This document shows, one piece after another, positions 1 to 15,230 of a stretch of 64,000 nucleotides of DNA. The stretch comes from Chrysomallon squamiferum. Its lineage: Eukaryota; Mollusca; Gastropoda; Neomphalida; Peltospiridae. The position numbers and the translations under genes were made by a program. The notes beneath the pieces are model-generated. The model saw only the letters and a program-made list of their open reading frames with translations. It did not search any database and was not told where the DNA came from. The stretch lies in contig CM022679.1 of NCBI GenBank assembly GCA_012295275.1, forward strand, positions 4,520,879 through 4,584,878, given 5' to 3'. Position 1 is the first letter of the stretch, and the number at the start of each line of letters is the position of its first letter.

Positions 1-875
1 TTGAAATATCTCCTTACACAAAGTGATGAGACTAATTCAGTGTTTTCGCAACACAGCTCAAAGGTGTAATTAAATAATTAAACGCTCAGCGAGAACGGGA
101 TATGTAAATTCTGTGAACTAACAGCATGAATGGTGCTGTCGTTCACCGCGTTGTTATCAAACAGGGGGATACACGGACGTCTTCAAAACACAATTATCAA
201 AAAGAAGAAGAAAAAAAAAATGCATGATGATAATTAGATTACCTTAAACTGCACGCGGCAACCGCTAAAAATCCGTGGTATGTTGCATTTCGGTCTCTGG
301 GAAAATGCTTAGGAAAGACTGCTTGCCAAGTTCCGGTAGGAGTAACCCTTTTTCAAAAAAAAAAAGGTGCAGAGATGTTAATAAAAGTTACTGGTAAGAA
401 ACGTGACTTTCACAGACAATTTATAAAACGTCCTACAAGTACATGTTTAAGTGTAACGAGTATTTCATTCGTGGTTTTTGAGTTAATTCATTCGCTCTCG
501 AGATTTCGCTCAAAACATTTTTTTTTTTTTTTTTTCATATATCTGATCATTCACCTGTAATTCGTTCCTTATATCTACCAGCGACTGTCTAAACGCTGAT
601 GTATGTTATAAATACTCAGTCCTCGTTATTTGTTATAAACTGCTTTAATATGTTAGCCAGTGAGTTAGAGACATAACGTAGTGTTTTACACGTTTTCTGT
701 TCGTTTCGTTGTGGTATTCTGGTTTCACTGGAATGTTTTTATAGCAGCATCTTAATTATGTCTTGTATCTAGTTAGCAGCATACTCAGAGCTCCATAAAG
801 ATTAATTTTTTAAAGTATCTAGATTTGTTTTAGTCTTAAATTAAATTAAAAAGAAAGAAAAAAAAAAATTCGTTT

Positions 876-1021
<146 letters not shown>

Positions 1022-2610
1022 GTGTATATATATATATAGCCTATAAAGTCGCCTCTCGACTGACATTTGTTATTTTCAGATTTTATAGCGTATACATAAA
1101 TTTAATGCTTAGACCATTCAATTAACAAAAGGATATCTACTGACGTTACGTGATGGAGTAAGCTTTTCTGTCAACAGACTAGGATTTTTTTATGCACCAT
1201 CCTATAGACTAGATGTTCTATTCTACGCCCCTTAATAAATCAGTCTGGTGACAACTGGATAATTGATCCTACTACCCGTATCGCCATAATCTTGTGTTTC
1301 AGTCATCCAACTGCTAACGTGCAAAATTCAGTCAGGCCTTTTTTTTTTTTATTCATTTATTTATTTTTATTTTTTTTATTTATGATACCAGGTACAATAG
1401 TACCCCTAAGCAAAAAAAAAAAAAAAAAAAACACAAAACAATCCGAGCAAGATGAAATCACTTCACATCACCACTTCAGCAGAATTACTTTTTTTTTTTT
1501 TTTTTTTGTCACTTCATCTCATTCACTCACCAACGTGAGTTATTGTTCTCACTCCGTCGCTTTCATTCGCGGAAACCAGAGCAAACATTGGCCATCGACG
1601 TTTATAACCGTCAGTTTATTTATATAATTACGAGGCGCTAAACACACGAGTAACGGTAATTATTTCACACTGTTTGCCTTCCATGAAAATATTGTTATCT
1701 CTTTGTAACTTAATACGAATGAAAGACTTTGGTTTATGGTTGGGATATTGCGTGAGATGGACGTTACGATTTGCAGTTCGAATCGTGTGATTTCTGCAAC
1801 TTCGTAATAAACCGTAATGAAAGACGGTTTTATGTTTATGTGGAAAGAGAGAATGAGACATTTGGAATGTATTTAATATAGTCAGGGGGAAAGGGAAAAA
1901 AAATGTAAGACAAAGTAAAATTAGATGTATTGTATTTTTAAAATAAATAAAAATAAAAATAAAAACTAAATATATATATATATATTCATTGTTTTCTGCA
2001 CGTCTAAAATATTTATCGTATTTTTTTTTATTTTATTTTATTTTACTTTTTTTTTCTTTCTTTCTTTATTTTATTTTATTTATTATTTATTAAATCTTTA
2101 ATTTTATTTTTATTATTATTTTTTATTTATTTTTTATTTATTTTTTTAAATATTTTTTATTTATTTTTATTTATTTTCTCTTGTTGTTCTTATTTGTTTT
2201 AACATTCATATTTTCACCACCATCAATCATGGTAATTTATTTCAATGTTCTCGTGATTTGAGGAAATAATCTTCACTTTTCAATTAACATGAAACTGTTA
2301 CACGTGTATATTCCCACGGAAAGAGATACACAAGAAGCTGTAAAAAAGAAGCGTCAGGCAGGTTTGAACCAGTAACCCTCGTAACTCTTTGTCCCCAAAA
2401 AATCATTTTACAAAGAAAAATTATACTAGGACTTATAAAATAAAACAAACAACAATTATATTTCATTTTTAATTTACCTATTTGATAAAATGAAACTGCA
2501 TCACCTTTATGCTAAAATAAATAAATTATGAAAAAAAAGATTAAGAAAATCATCTTTAAAATGAATGAAAAAATCTTTCTGATATTAATATTACCAGAAA
2601 ACCTTTATTA

Positions 2611-2628
2611 AAAAAAAAAAAAAAAAAA

Positions 2629-2701
<73 letters not shown>

Positions 2702-2788
2702 TAATAATAAATAAAATAAAATAAAAGTGAATTTAGAAAAAAAAAAAAAAAAAAAAAAAAAAAATAATAATAATAATAATAATAATTA
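2611..2788. repeat. Poly(A) plus (AAT)n compound repeat
   Basis: Two A-runs each lead into an AAT-type trinucleotide array. The A-run to AAT transition recurs in the window and resembles microsatellites seeded on retroelement poly(A) tails. No retroelement body is recognisable next to this one. Confidence 0.85.
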
Positions 2789-4240
2789 TAATAATAACAA
2801 CAATAACATATACATTTCTAAGCTTACAATTTGTAAACATACTACATTAGAAGTATTTTTTTAAAAATTCACGTTTTATTAAAAGACCATTCCATTCATT
2901 ACCAAAAATAAAAAAACAGTAACTGTTAATATTTATATTAAATTTTAAAAATATCACACATGGGATTAAACAAACATATTCTCACAGACTAAGACTGGGC
3001 ACATTCAGTGTATGATCCCTTAATTTTTTATAACCATACTTTTTTTTTTTTACTTTGTAAGAAAAATCCTCATTGAAACTGTATTTGAAATATCCACACA
3101 CACACAGACATATGAATAAAAGTATACACCCTCGCATGTATTTAAATATATTAACTGAAAAAAAAAAATCAAAATTGCAGATATTACATATCACCAATCT
3201 GTAAAGCATCTATCAAACACATTTCAGTTAATATTATTATAATATAAGCGTACAAAGTATATAATCAGATATGTCAAATAAAAACGTAAAATGATTAAAA
3301 GACTAACAAGGGTAACATGGAATGAACATTATACAATATACAAACACATAAGTTATAATGGTACATAAAGAATATAACACTTAAAATGTTCAGGAATAAT
3401 GGAATTTAATCAGTTAAAAAATTAATGTTAGCTAATTTAATAATTTTGAATATAAATACAAAATTTAGACTTTAAAAATAATTTATCATTATTTGTTGTT
3501 GTTGTTGTTATTATTATTGTTGCAGTCGTTGTTGTAATGGTACAAGTAGTAGCAGTGAGAAAACGTTACAGCGAGTAATATTAATAATGCATTTCAGTGA
3601 TAATGATGAAAAAAAAAGATTTCAAAATAAATTTATTAAAATAACTAATAAAAGATAACATGTAAATATAACAATAGTAATAATAATAACAATTATAAGA
3701 AGAACAAAAAGAAGACTAGTAGTAATAATAATAATAATAATTATAATAATAACAATAATAGTAATGTTACTGTCAGTTTGTTAAAATAGCTGCAGATTAT
3801 AAAATAAAAAATAATATAAAGTCACATTTCACAAAACCTGTTCAGTTCTAGAAACAGCATTTAATGTAACAGATAATTACATACACACACACATACATAC
3901 ATACATTAAAATGTAGAAGCTGTATTGTTAAAACGAATATTTAAAAACATCAACATTTACTTTAATAATTAATATTTTATGAACAGTCAATCATAACTAT
4001 ACTTCTTCAGTAACTACAATAAAGAAAAGAAACTTGCTGTTTCTGCTCTTTGAACAACTATTAACAACAAGTGATCTTTTACTTGTAACTAAAACAGATA
4101 AAACAAAGTTTTGATGGACAATTCTTGAGGAACCAGCTGGACAGGTAAACAGCTCAAACAGAGCTGTGTGGAGGATTGATCCACAATACCTCAGACTTTC
4201 ATTCTAAAAATTCTAATAACCCAGCCTTGAATTCCTCATG

Positions 4241-4278
<38 letters not shown>

Positions 4279-4890
4279 CATCATCATCATGATAATTGTT
4301 ATAAAATCCAATTTCAGAAAAAAAAAAAAAAAAAAAAAAAAAATTTCCAGACAGAAGACAAAGATACAAAGAAATTACGAAGACATTACTCTAAAGAAAG
4401 AAAAAGCACAATACTGAGAAATCAAAGGTTTATCATGACAGTGCTGTGAATGGGTCTCAAGTTATCAGGATCCAGGATTAAACAAGCTTAAGACATTGAA
4501 GTTGACAGTAAAATGTTAATGACGATTCTTAACATCATAACAAACTGACAGAAACGTAACAAGAGAGTTTATCTCGCTCGTGAAGTCTGACAGTGCAACT
4601 GATACAAGAGGATGATAACAATGCACTAATAGTCAGTAATGGCAGTAATACTGTCGTAGTTGTATTTCTTGTTGTTGATGAAGAAGGTGGTGTTGTAGTA
4701 GTAGTAAAAAAAACAGAGATGATAAGTATAAAATGTAATTTTTATAACAGATTTTGCATTTTTACTTCGACAGCAACTACTGTTATTATAAGTATACCAC
4801 TTCTACTGTCAGAATTATCATTGCTTCTGTAAACTGTAACAACAACTGCTACCACAATATATAGTACTTTTTTACAACCCTGTTGCTATT

Positions 4891-4915
4891 GTTGCTGCTG
4901 CTGCTGCTGCTAATA

Positions 4916-4989
<74 letters not shown>

Positions 4990-5222
4990 TGATAATAATA
5001 ATTACAAAAATAATAATAACAATGATAATAATAATAATAATAATTACACAAATAATAATAGCAATGATAATAATAATAATAATAATAATAAAAATAAGAA
5101 TAATAACTGTTGTATCTTGAAGTACTGCTAGTAGCAAGAGCAGTAGTAGTAACAGTTGTAACAACAGTAGTAGCATTAGTAGTAATAGCAGTAGTTGAAG
5201 TTTTACTAGTGTTAGTAGCAGC

Positions 5223-5262
<40 letters not shown>
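4891..5262. repeat. (GCT)n and imperfect (AAT)n arrays
   Basis: A short GCT array (about 4891-4910) is followed by a long AAT array interrupted by AAC and GAT variants. A second AAT array occupies about 5222-5262. The open frames here (poly-Asn on plus, poly-Ile on minus) are artefacts of the repeat. Confidence 0.85.
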
Positions 5263-6028
5263 CTTGTCTAAGAATAAGGCTGACAAAACAACAGCATATA
5301 ATATATGAATATATATATAAGAATGTATATTTCATATCAGGATGAAATTAAACATACATTATTGTATCTCAAACTTAGTACACAAACAAAATATATTACT
5401 GCATCTTTAAATAATACTGGAATTAAACATGTTACTATATCTCTAAATTGGCATGGAAACTAAATATGTGCAATTTCTTTAAATATGTAAAACAAACTGA
5501 AACATGCATATTTTTATACAGTTACATAATAAAATAACTGTTCAAAAGTATTCTGAGAGAACAAAATTTCAGAAAATACTTATGAAAGTCAGATATCTGT
5601 GTATCTATTTATATAACTAAATATCCTAGCTGAGGGATGATTCCAGGACAGTCACTATTATTATTATTATTATTAAATATATCAACATAAAATCAAAAAG
5701 AGAAAAAAGTTTTAGTATCACAGAATTTCTGTTAATCAACAAAATCTATCAAACTCACTGATATGCTTTCACACATACATTATACTTACATACACACATA
5801 AGTACACATTTACATGTAAATATACATACATACATACATGCACTATATAACTGTATATACATGTATATATATATATATATATGTTTTACTTTAAATGTGT
5901 CTCTCTCTCTACACACACACACACACACACTTGCAGACAAACACACAAAGATTAAAAGAAAACTGTTTTAAAAAGAAGATAAGTAAAATCGCTCAGACAT
6001 TCAGCACAGTTCACTCTGTGGACAATGG

Positions 6029-6206
6029 TTAATGTCTCAAGATATGGTTGGTGTAAAAGCTTCTCATCAGCTGTATTGGGGAGAAGTAGAGAGTTGCATA
6101 GAAGAAGAAATCACAGATGAGTCGAGGTACGATAGGCCAGATGACGACAAAGATGCTCATGGACAGCAGCTGCTTCAAGTGTTGTTTGAGCAGCGACACT
6201 GACTGC
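6029..6206 (-). CDS. BFAR: BFAR exon 7 (last coding exon)
   Basis: The acceptor is a TTTA-rich tract ending in cttacag at 6207, and entry phase is 2. The exon encodes the final membrane hairpin (IFVVIWPIVPRLICDFFFYA, then LYFSP) and a short tail ending NHILRH before TAA at 6029-6031. It aligns with the last segment of vertebrate BFAR. Confidence 0.93.
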
Positions 6207-6757
6207 CTGTAAGTAAATAAATAAATAAATAAAAACATATTAATTGACTTTTTGTTTAGGTGCCAGTGGTGGTTAAAGTGTGACGTTAGCAATATGGAGG
6301 AGAGAATGTGGTCTGTTTTAAAAACGTTTATGATTTCTGTGTAACTATTCTGGGTTTTTTATCTGTATTCGATTTTTTTATTATTATTTTTTATTTTAAT
6401 TTTTTTAATTTTTTTAATTTTTTAATTTTATTTTTTTATTTTTATTTTTTTTTATATTATTTTATTTATTTTTTTTATTTTTTTTATTTATGTTTTATAA
6501 TTTTTTATTTTTTTTTTCATTTATTATTTTTTTTAATTTAATTTAATTTTATTTTGTTATTTTATTTTATTTTTTTTTGTGATTTGTTGATATTTTTCTG
6601 TATTTCATTTTTTTTTTTTTAATTTTTAAATTTTTTTTTTTTTTTTTCCAATCTCCTTCCAGATATTTCCACACGAAACACCCAACACAACTAATTGAAA
6701 TAATGCAGCAAAAATCTAAATTTCTCTTTTTAATTCCCATTACATTAACCGAATACC

Positions 6758-6802
<45 letters not shown>

Positions 6803-9522
6803 AATTGCTTCAGTATTCCATTCTATCAGTCAGTTTTAAATCTACGCCAGTTTTAATAAACACAACACAAAAGCAGTTTCTACACATAAAACATGCTGGT
6901 ACAAATGCACTGGCCCAGCAGTTATAGTACATGTGTCCAGCTTCTACTAAAGGGATAAAAAGACATGGCGATTGCTGTTAACTTTCTTACAATGTCTGAA
7001 CTCAAGAGAAGGGAGACATAGCAGACAAAAAATATTAGCCAACTGACCACAAATGTGGACACATAAATGTGAATATATCACTTTATACATTAAAAAATAA
7101 AAATAAATATATGTTTACATATACAGTTGTTTTTATCTATCAAGACTTTTTCGGTCAAACCTTACAAACATGTTATTTGAGCATAACAAACTTTACAAGT
7201 GTAATACACCTTATTAATTCCTGTTACTATCTTATTACTCATTTGAGCATAACCTATCTTATTACTCATTTGAGCATAACTCCTAACATCTTATTGCTCA
7301 TTTTAGCATAACCTAACTTATTACTCATTTGAGATTAACATTTGACTCATTTGAATGGAAACATCTTATTACTCATTTATTACTCATTTTGAATGGAACC
7401 TATCATATTACCCATTTGAGTGTAACATACCTTATTACTCATTTGACAGTAACACACCTTATTACTCATTTGAGATTATCACACTTTATTACTCATTTGA
7501 GTGTAACACACCTTATTACTCATTTGAGAGTAACACACCTTATTACTCATTTGAGATGGAACACATCTTATTACTCATTTGAGAGTAACACACCTTATTA
7601 CTCACTTGAATGGAACCTATCTTATTACTCATTTGAGTGTAACCTATCGTATTAACCATTTGAGAGTAACACACCTTATTACTCATTTGAGTGTAACACA
7701 CCTTATTCTCATTTGAGTGTAACACACCTTATTATTCATTTGACAGTAACACCTTATTACTCATTTATTCACCTTATTCATTTGAGTGTAACACACCTTA
7801 TTATTCATTTGAGATGAGAGTAACACACCGTATTACTCATTTGAAAGTAACACACTTCAGTTTAACATGACAGTTGACACATCTTCTTCGTAACGTGTCT
7901 TGCCACTCATTTCAGCGTGCCGGGTCACTTGTTAAAGTAATTACCCGTGGCTAATGAAGTCGTATGCCTCAGCTACCAGATTGCTTCAGGTAATGACGTG
8001 TTAGCATGTCTGCCTCTCACTGGCAGTGAATTAATTATAATTAAGCTTTCATTTTTCTCAGCACTGCACATGCATGTGTGTTGTGCGTCTACTGCATGGT
8101 TAATTAGCAGCCATTTAAATTCACCAGTGCTAGAATTATAAACAACATTTTTAGCTCCTGAAAAAACAAATCTATACTGGCAACGTTCCTGGTGAGAGGG
8201 AGGGGGGGAGGTAGGAGGTGAGGGGAGAAAAAACACAAAAATAATAATAACCCAAATTTGGAGTCTGTTTTGATTGGGATGATGATGATGATGATAAATA
8301 GTAAAAAGTGAAGATTTTTTCTTCAGTGTAGAATTTTCAAAGATTATTTTAGTTTGGTTAAATTAGTTATTACCTAAGTTTCTTTTTCTTTCTTTTTTTT
8401 TTTTTTTTTTTTTGCTTTTTAAAAAAAATGTAAATTAAAATAAAATAAAAATCTATTTTGAGAAATGTCAGTGTAATTCTGTAATACTAAAATAAATCGT
8501 TTAATTATGTTAATCATTCCATATTTTTAATGTTACATAAAAAAAAAATACATTTTAAAAAACTGCTAATTTTAAACAGTATATTATGAAATTTTCTATG
8601 ACATTAAAAAGGAAAAATATTTGCTTCTGCTACTTAAATCTTTTTAAATAAATTTTTAAATATAAACATTTATTAATTTTAATGTGACACCTAATATTTC
8701 TTTCTGTTAATTTACTTGATTATAATTTATTTATTTATTATTTTTTTAAGTCAACAAAATAGTTAACTCTAAATAAAATATATTAAATTTATTGAAGCTA
8801 TTATAGTACTAATATAATTTTCTCTTGAATTAATACCATAATTTCTTATAAACTATAAAGTGAACAAAAAACCACATTTATTTTACAAAGCTAGATGCAA
8901 TCTAAGGCATAGTGACTGCTGTGTGTATGTATGTGTATATGTATGTGTGTGTGTGTGTGTATGTATGTACGTATGTATATATATATGTGTGTGTATGTAG
9001 GTATGTATGTGTGTGTACGTATGTATGTATGTGTATGTAAATATATATGTATCTATGTATGTAGGAGCAGTACATGAAATTTTTAGTTTTAACTCTCATT
9101 ACAAAATAAATCATACACTTCAAATAAATATATATTCACTGCCCATGAACTGACTTTAACCAAAGATCAAGTTTCACAATCCAACACAAACACTGCAATC
9201 TACCATTCTAGCTGTAAGTATAAACTGGATTATAATTAAATTCGTTATTTTACTGAAATAAAAAAAAAATGACTTTCTCTACCTCCACTGTCCAGAGATT
9301 ACAAACGTCTTGATCATTGAAGCCTCGGACACTGTCAGAGCAGAACAGCTGATGATGATGAACCAGGATGTCCAGTAGTGGAGGCCAGTGTAGGACCAGG
9401 CCACCTTGATGACCAGCCAGTACGGCAACAGAACAAAGTAGGTCAGAAACAGAATCCACTGTTCCGAGTTGGGAGCCGAAATCTGTAAAAATTAAATTAA
9501 AATTATTACCTGAAAAAAAAAG

Positions 9523-9563
<41 letters not shown>

Positions 9564-10197
9564 TGTCCATGGATAAATATGTATACATCCATATAAACAC
9601 ATACATGTTTGTACACATATTTATATATAAACACAAAATTATGTACATTTTTATACATTATACATATATACACACATACACACACATATATGTACAAATA
9701 CACATTTGTACATATAGAAAGACAAAATCAGAAAGACAAAAACAGAAAAATCATACAGAAAAGAGGAGATAAATATAAAAAAAAAAATTTCTCTAGTCAT
9801 AATTTAGGACTGAATAATAACTTAATTTACCTGTTTGGAAATCACTAAAATAATGACAACTTTATTAATACTTAACTACTTCGTTTTTGCACTTTTAATT
9901 ACTGAATATCTTTTGTATCAAAACAGGCACATCTTGAGCATACAGACACAAGTACCATCACAAACAAAAAAGAACTGCCTGAGAGCTTTAAATTTAATTA
10001 AAAGTTCATTATATATTATTTACAAACAGCAAATACAAGAACTTTCTTAACTTTTTGTGTTAACAAGTTCATCTAATTAACACATCGAGGTGGTCTCACC
10101 ACATAATTAAAATTTTATAAAATTCTCTGTTGAAATTTGTTCTCAACACATCAATCAGCTTTGTCATGGATTGAAAAAAGCACATTAGATAGTAGAT

Positions 10198-10254
<57 letters not shown>

Positions 10255-10500
10255 CAGATAGATAGATAGATAAGTTAAGAAAAGCCCAGTATTTTATTTG
10301 AGAATGTTTGTCTCTGTTTTATTTTAACAATTTATCCACTGACTTCATATCCTTTAGCATGAAGTTAACCACAAATGGATTAACAGATGAATGAATTATG
10401 AATGAATGAATGAATGAATGAATGAAAGGATGTTTTTATTCCAGCTTATTTTAGTTATTTAATTAAGTGCCTTCTTCTTAACTGTTTACACAATTTATAA

Positions 10501-10562
<62 letters not shown>

Positions 10563-13500
10563 TAAATAAATAAAAAACAAACAAAAATTAAACACTTTTC
10601 TTCCAAAATAACTTTGTATTGGGGCTTGAACTTGGTACCTTCCAAACATAAATTCCAAAGATGTAAATTAAAAATAGTTTAAAATAAAGCATGTAACTAA
10701 TAAAGATAAAACAAAAAAGCCAAATGAACCAGAATTTGGAGATAGGACTGTTAATAGGATTAATTTTTATACTCATTATTACTTCAGAGGTTTCATGTAA
10801 AAAAAAAAAAAAAAAAGAAAACAACTTCTTGATAAACTTCTTTTTACATTATTTTTTTTTTCTTACTTTCATTTCTTTATTAATTATTGGTTTACACACA
10901 GAGTTATGTGAAAAATATAAATAAAGCTGTGTAAGAGATGCTATCAGCAGAAAAATAATTTTGTGTGGAATTTAGTGTCCTGTTAAAATCATCATGCTGT
11001 CAAGATGTGTACATCAAAATGATTAAGTGCTCAAGTCTGAAGCTACAGGTTGATGGATCAAATCTCTTCAAAAATCCCATGTGATTTTTTTTAATTTTTT
11101 TTTTTTTTTTTTTTTTGGAAATGATATATTTACCAGACTATTTATCTGGCTTTCAGAAAACTGGAATTACAAGAACACAGGCTTTAGAAGTTTTGCTTTT
11201 TCATTGTTTAAGTATATTTTAAGTCTTAGTCCAGAACATTCTGAAATCTGAATCACCTTTTATGAGTCCCAAGCTGCAGAATTTATAACAAGTGAGAAAT
11301 AAGTAAATAAGCCTGAATCTTCTGAACAGACAGATTTAGTCAACAATATCATTTCCACAGTGATCACCACCTTCGTGATGCAAAACAAAAAGCATATCTA
11401 AACATCAACAGCCGAAGAGGACAAAAACAAACAACAAAGAACAGTTTGACATAAACCAGAATTGCTGGAACTGATCTGGCAGGAATGTTTTTCATGCATT
11501 ACGACTCAGCAAACAGGAACAGATGAATGGAATCACAGATGGATAACATGACTTTACATACATCTATGAAGCATACATCTATGAAAAGACAGAAGGATAG
11601 ATTTTTATGAAATATAAGGATGGACAGAATGACGTAACCCAGAGTTGCTGTTATTGATCTGTTCATTATGGGAGCAATATTTCTGATGCACTGTGAATCA
11701 GCAGACAAGAATTGATAAATGGATTAAACATATGGATATACTGACTTACTGATGTATAGAACTACAGAGGGAGGGATAAATAAAACTTATCGATGGCACT
11801 GAAGGAAAAATAATACACTAAAAAAAAAAAATTAAAAAAAGCTGAAGCCACAACCAACGATCCTAAGAAGATTACAAGTTTTGATTTTGTTTGTTTTTTT
11901 GCTTATTAATCATAACAACATATTCATGGGTATTTTTTTTTAATCCAAACTCCTCATGAAATTTGCGATTCTGCGTAAACCAGATAATGTAAGAAAATTG
12001 ATTTATTAACAACGAAAAACATTCACTTTTTAAAAATGTTCAAGAAACATTATTAAATTTCAGCTGGCATTCAAAATCTTGCCTTGCGAAAACAAACTGT
12101 GGACACTGTGATAAAACGAATGAAGTGCGTCCTGTTTTAAAACAAAATGATGGAGAATATTATAAATTTTGCTTGCAGCACTGTTCTGTTTAGTAACAGT
12201 TTCTGTGTTGAGAGGAGAAAACAATGTCACAACATGGCTAACATTTTCCTTTATTTTCCTTCTTTGTTTTGTTTTTAAAAAACAGGGTGAAAAAAAAAAT
12301 AATAATAATAATAATAAGAACCAAAAATACTGATAATGTCTCAAAAAAACTAAATTATTTTTTCTAAAAGTTAAAAGTGAAAGATTAAAAAGGTTGGGGT
12401 TTTTTTTAAATGTTTGTTTTCTCTTGATTTTTTTTTCGTATTCATTATTTTTTTTTTCTGACATTAATATGAAGAATGAAGCAAGCCATATTTCTAAAAT
12501 TGCATACAAAAATATAGACAAAAAGCTAAAAAAAAAAAAAGAAAAAAGAAAAGAAACAGAAATATGTCCATGAAGACAATGATTAATTTTGAATTTTTAA
12601 AATGTTGTTTTGAAGATGGATGTTCAAAAATCATGTAGGAAAGCAAAATGGTGATTCACTAGAAAAAATAAAGAAAGAATAATTTGGTTTTCTTTTTCTG
12701 CTGGTGTTTTTAAATTATTTAAAAACAATTTTTATTTTTATTATTTTATTTTAATATTTTGTTGTAAGAAATTTTCTAAAAAGAATTTACTGTTATTGTT
12801 ATTATTATTACAAGTATTACCGTTATTGTTATTGTTGTTCATTTCATTCTAAAATAAAATTTCTAAAGCCACGGTAGCTTTTTTAAAAACAAATTACTCA
12901 TTTCAAAGATCTTTTCTTGTTTTCTCAGGTTTTACTATTATTATTATTATTATTAATTTTTCGGTTTTTTTTTATTTGTTTGTTTGTTTGTTTTAATGAT
13001 TTTTGTTGTTATTATTATTATTATTATTATTATTCAATTCTCTGTATTTTTTACAGCAATAACATTTTCTAATCTAACAATTACTTTATTAACAGATGAA
13101 ATTCCAGTTGTATAAATAAAAATAACAAAACCCCAAAAAATAAATTAAAAAAATATAAAAAAAACAAAATAAAAAAACAAATATGAAAACAAAAAATAGA
13201 CAGAAATTATTACTACAACTTTGATTATACGGTTTCACTATATAAGATATCAGGGCAAAATCAAAATTACAGTTTGGCTGTCAAAAAATAAAAAATAAAA
13301 AAAATAAAAAAATAAAACACTGAGGAATAATTAGTATACTTTCTCAAGAAAAGAGGATGAAGTTATTTCCATAACAGATAAAACAGAATTAAAGTTGTCA
13401 AAACACTGCATACAAATCACGGCCATTTCATCTAAATGATGGCAACGCAATCTGCGTTAATGTGTTTTAAACAGCAAGCTGACTTAAACGGGATTACGCA

Positions 13501-14614
13501 GATAGTTATTAATGTCCTCACTTTTGTGGGCTTTTAACGCAAAAAGATTATTTCTTGTTATTTAATCTTAAAAAAACAAGATAAACGAATAAAAGGAGAT
13601 GAACGAATATGTATTCCGAAATGATCAACCATTAATCTTGAAGTATAAATCACACACTTATTAACAAATTTATTTATGTTTCCTTTATTGCAGAGAGGAA
13701 AATGATATTGAGACTATAACTTCTGTTCTGAAGAAAATTGTTAATTGGAAAATCCAAGAAATATTTAAAGATATACTTTTGACAGCAAAATGTTGATTAA
13801 AATACAAGAGGTTTCACGTGTAAAAGTTTACAAATAAATGGTGTGGAACTATTTCAGTGATATAATAATTAACAGCGTTTTATTTCATATATAATATTAT
13901 TAAAAACTAAAGTTTTAAAAAAGAAAAAGAAAAAATAATATTAATATTCTTTTAGAAAAACAAAATAATTAAAATTAAAATTTTAAAAATAATAGATATC
14001 TGAAGTTAAAAAAAAAAAAAAAAAAATTTAAATTAACTTTTTTAAGATGGAATTGTTTTAATAATCAATTTGCAAATTATTTTTATAAAAAACAACAACA
14101 CTGAATCAATTTTCAAGATAATCTTTGAAAGTCATGTGGTATTAATGAGATTTCTTTTACAAAATAAAAACATCTAATCAATAGAGATTTTAAATTTTAA
14201 TGTATTTAAACATGGATTTTGCACAAATAGCAGTTGTAATAACAATTGTAATCAACTTAAAAACTGCTAAGAAAAAAGCATAAATTTCTTTTTAAAAATT
14301 CATTGTTAAAAGTTTTATTACTAGTATTACTATTATTAAATTTTTTATTTTTATTTAAATCTTTTGACTGAAAATGGGGCAAGAGAACATAAATATTCTA
14401 TGATAAAATTTAGAAAACAACAAAAATATGCCAAAATACACTTCTTGTTGAAAACTTGTAAATGTTAAATCAAAATAATAACAATAAAACAAAAAATTAA
14501 ACTGATTATTCTAATAAAGGTAATGTGTTGCTGATAATGAGAACTTTCATAGTAATAATAATAACAATAATAACAATAACAATAATAATAACAGTAATAA
14601 TAATTAATAATAAC

Positions 14615-14666
<52 letters not shown>

Positions 14667-15173
14667 TAAACCAAGAATAAAACCAAATTATAATTAAAAA
14701 AATAATATTCTGTTTTAATTGCTTGGAAGTAACAAATTAAAAAAACAAACAAAAAAAACCTACTTAATAAATATATCAATAAATATTAAAAAAATATTCT
14801 CTAGAGCGAGTAAGACAAAAATTACCTAAAACGTATTGAATATTTAGCCACATATGAATGATAATTACACATGATACACACTTGTGGGTGAATGAAATTG
14901 AAACACTACTCAAAACACCAGCCATTTTTAACAGGGCCATCATATTGTGTACAATTTAGGTAACGGGAATTCACCACAATGAGGCAGGCAACGTAACACA
15001 GAACAGCACCAAGGTAACGAGAATAAATGTTAACAAGATGATTAACCCATCGTAAGGTTCACATTAAAACCGATAGCGTGTCTCAGTAAATAGCCATCAT
15101 ACTGGTTATCAATTTACCAGCAGATTTCATCTCGCATATGAAGACAGCCGTAACTGATGAAACAACAAAGAAG

Positions 15174-15230
<57 letters not shown>

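Noticed and set aside
2330-2400. B-box-like strings resembling tRNA or SINE promoters (also near 10620, 11060, 21215, 27635)
   Set aside because: Isolated GGTTCAAACC-type matches without a convincing A box, a cloverleaf or a second copy of the flanking sequence.
4883-5335. Open frames of poly-Asn, poly-Leu and poly-Ile on both strands
   Set aside because: They translate AAT/GCT microsatellites in several frames and have no non-repeat coding sequence. The same applies to the frames at 14465-14779, 34358-34654, 42570-43003, 47552-47881 and 61066-61730.
7329-7725. Repetitive open frames with LITHL or YYSFE units
   Set aside because: They follow the 27-bp minisatellite; since 27 is a multiple of three, the frame stays open by chance.
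9250-9648. Open frame reading DFGSQLGTVDSVSDLLCSVA on the minus strand
   Set aside because: It is BFAR exon 6 in the wrong frame; the correct frame gives the HYWTS-containing membrane segments.
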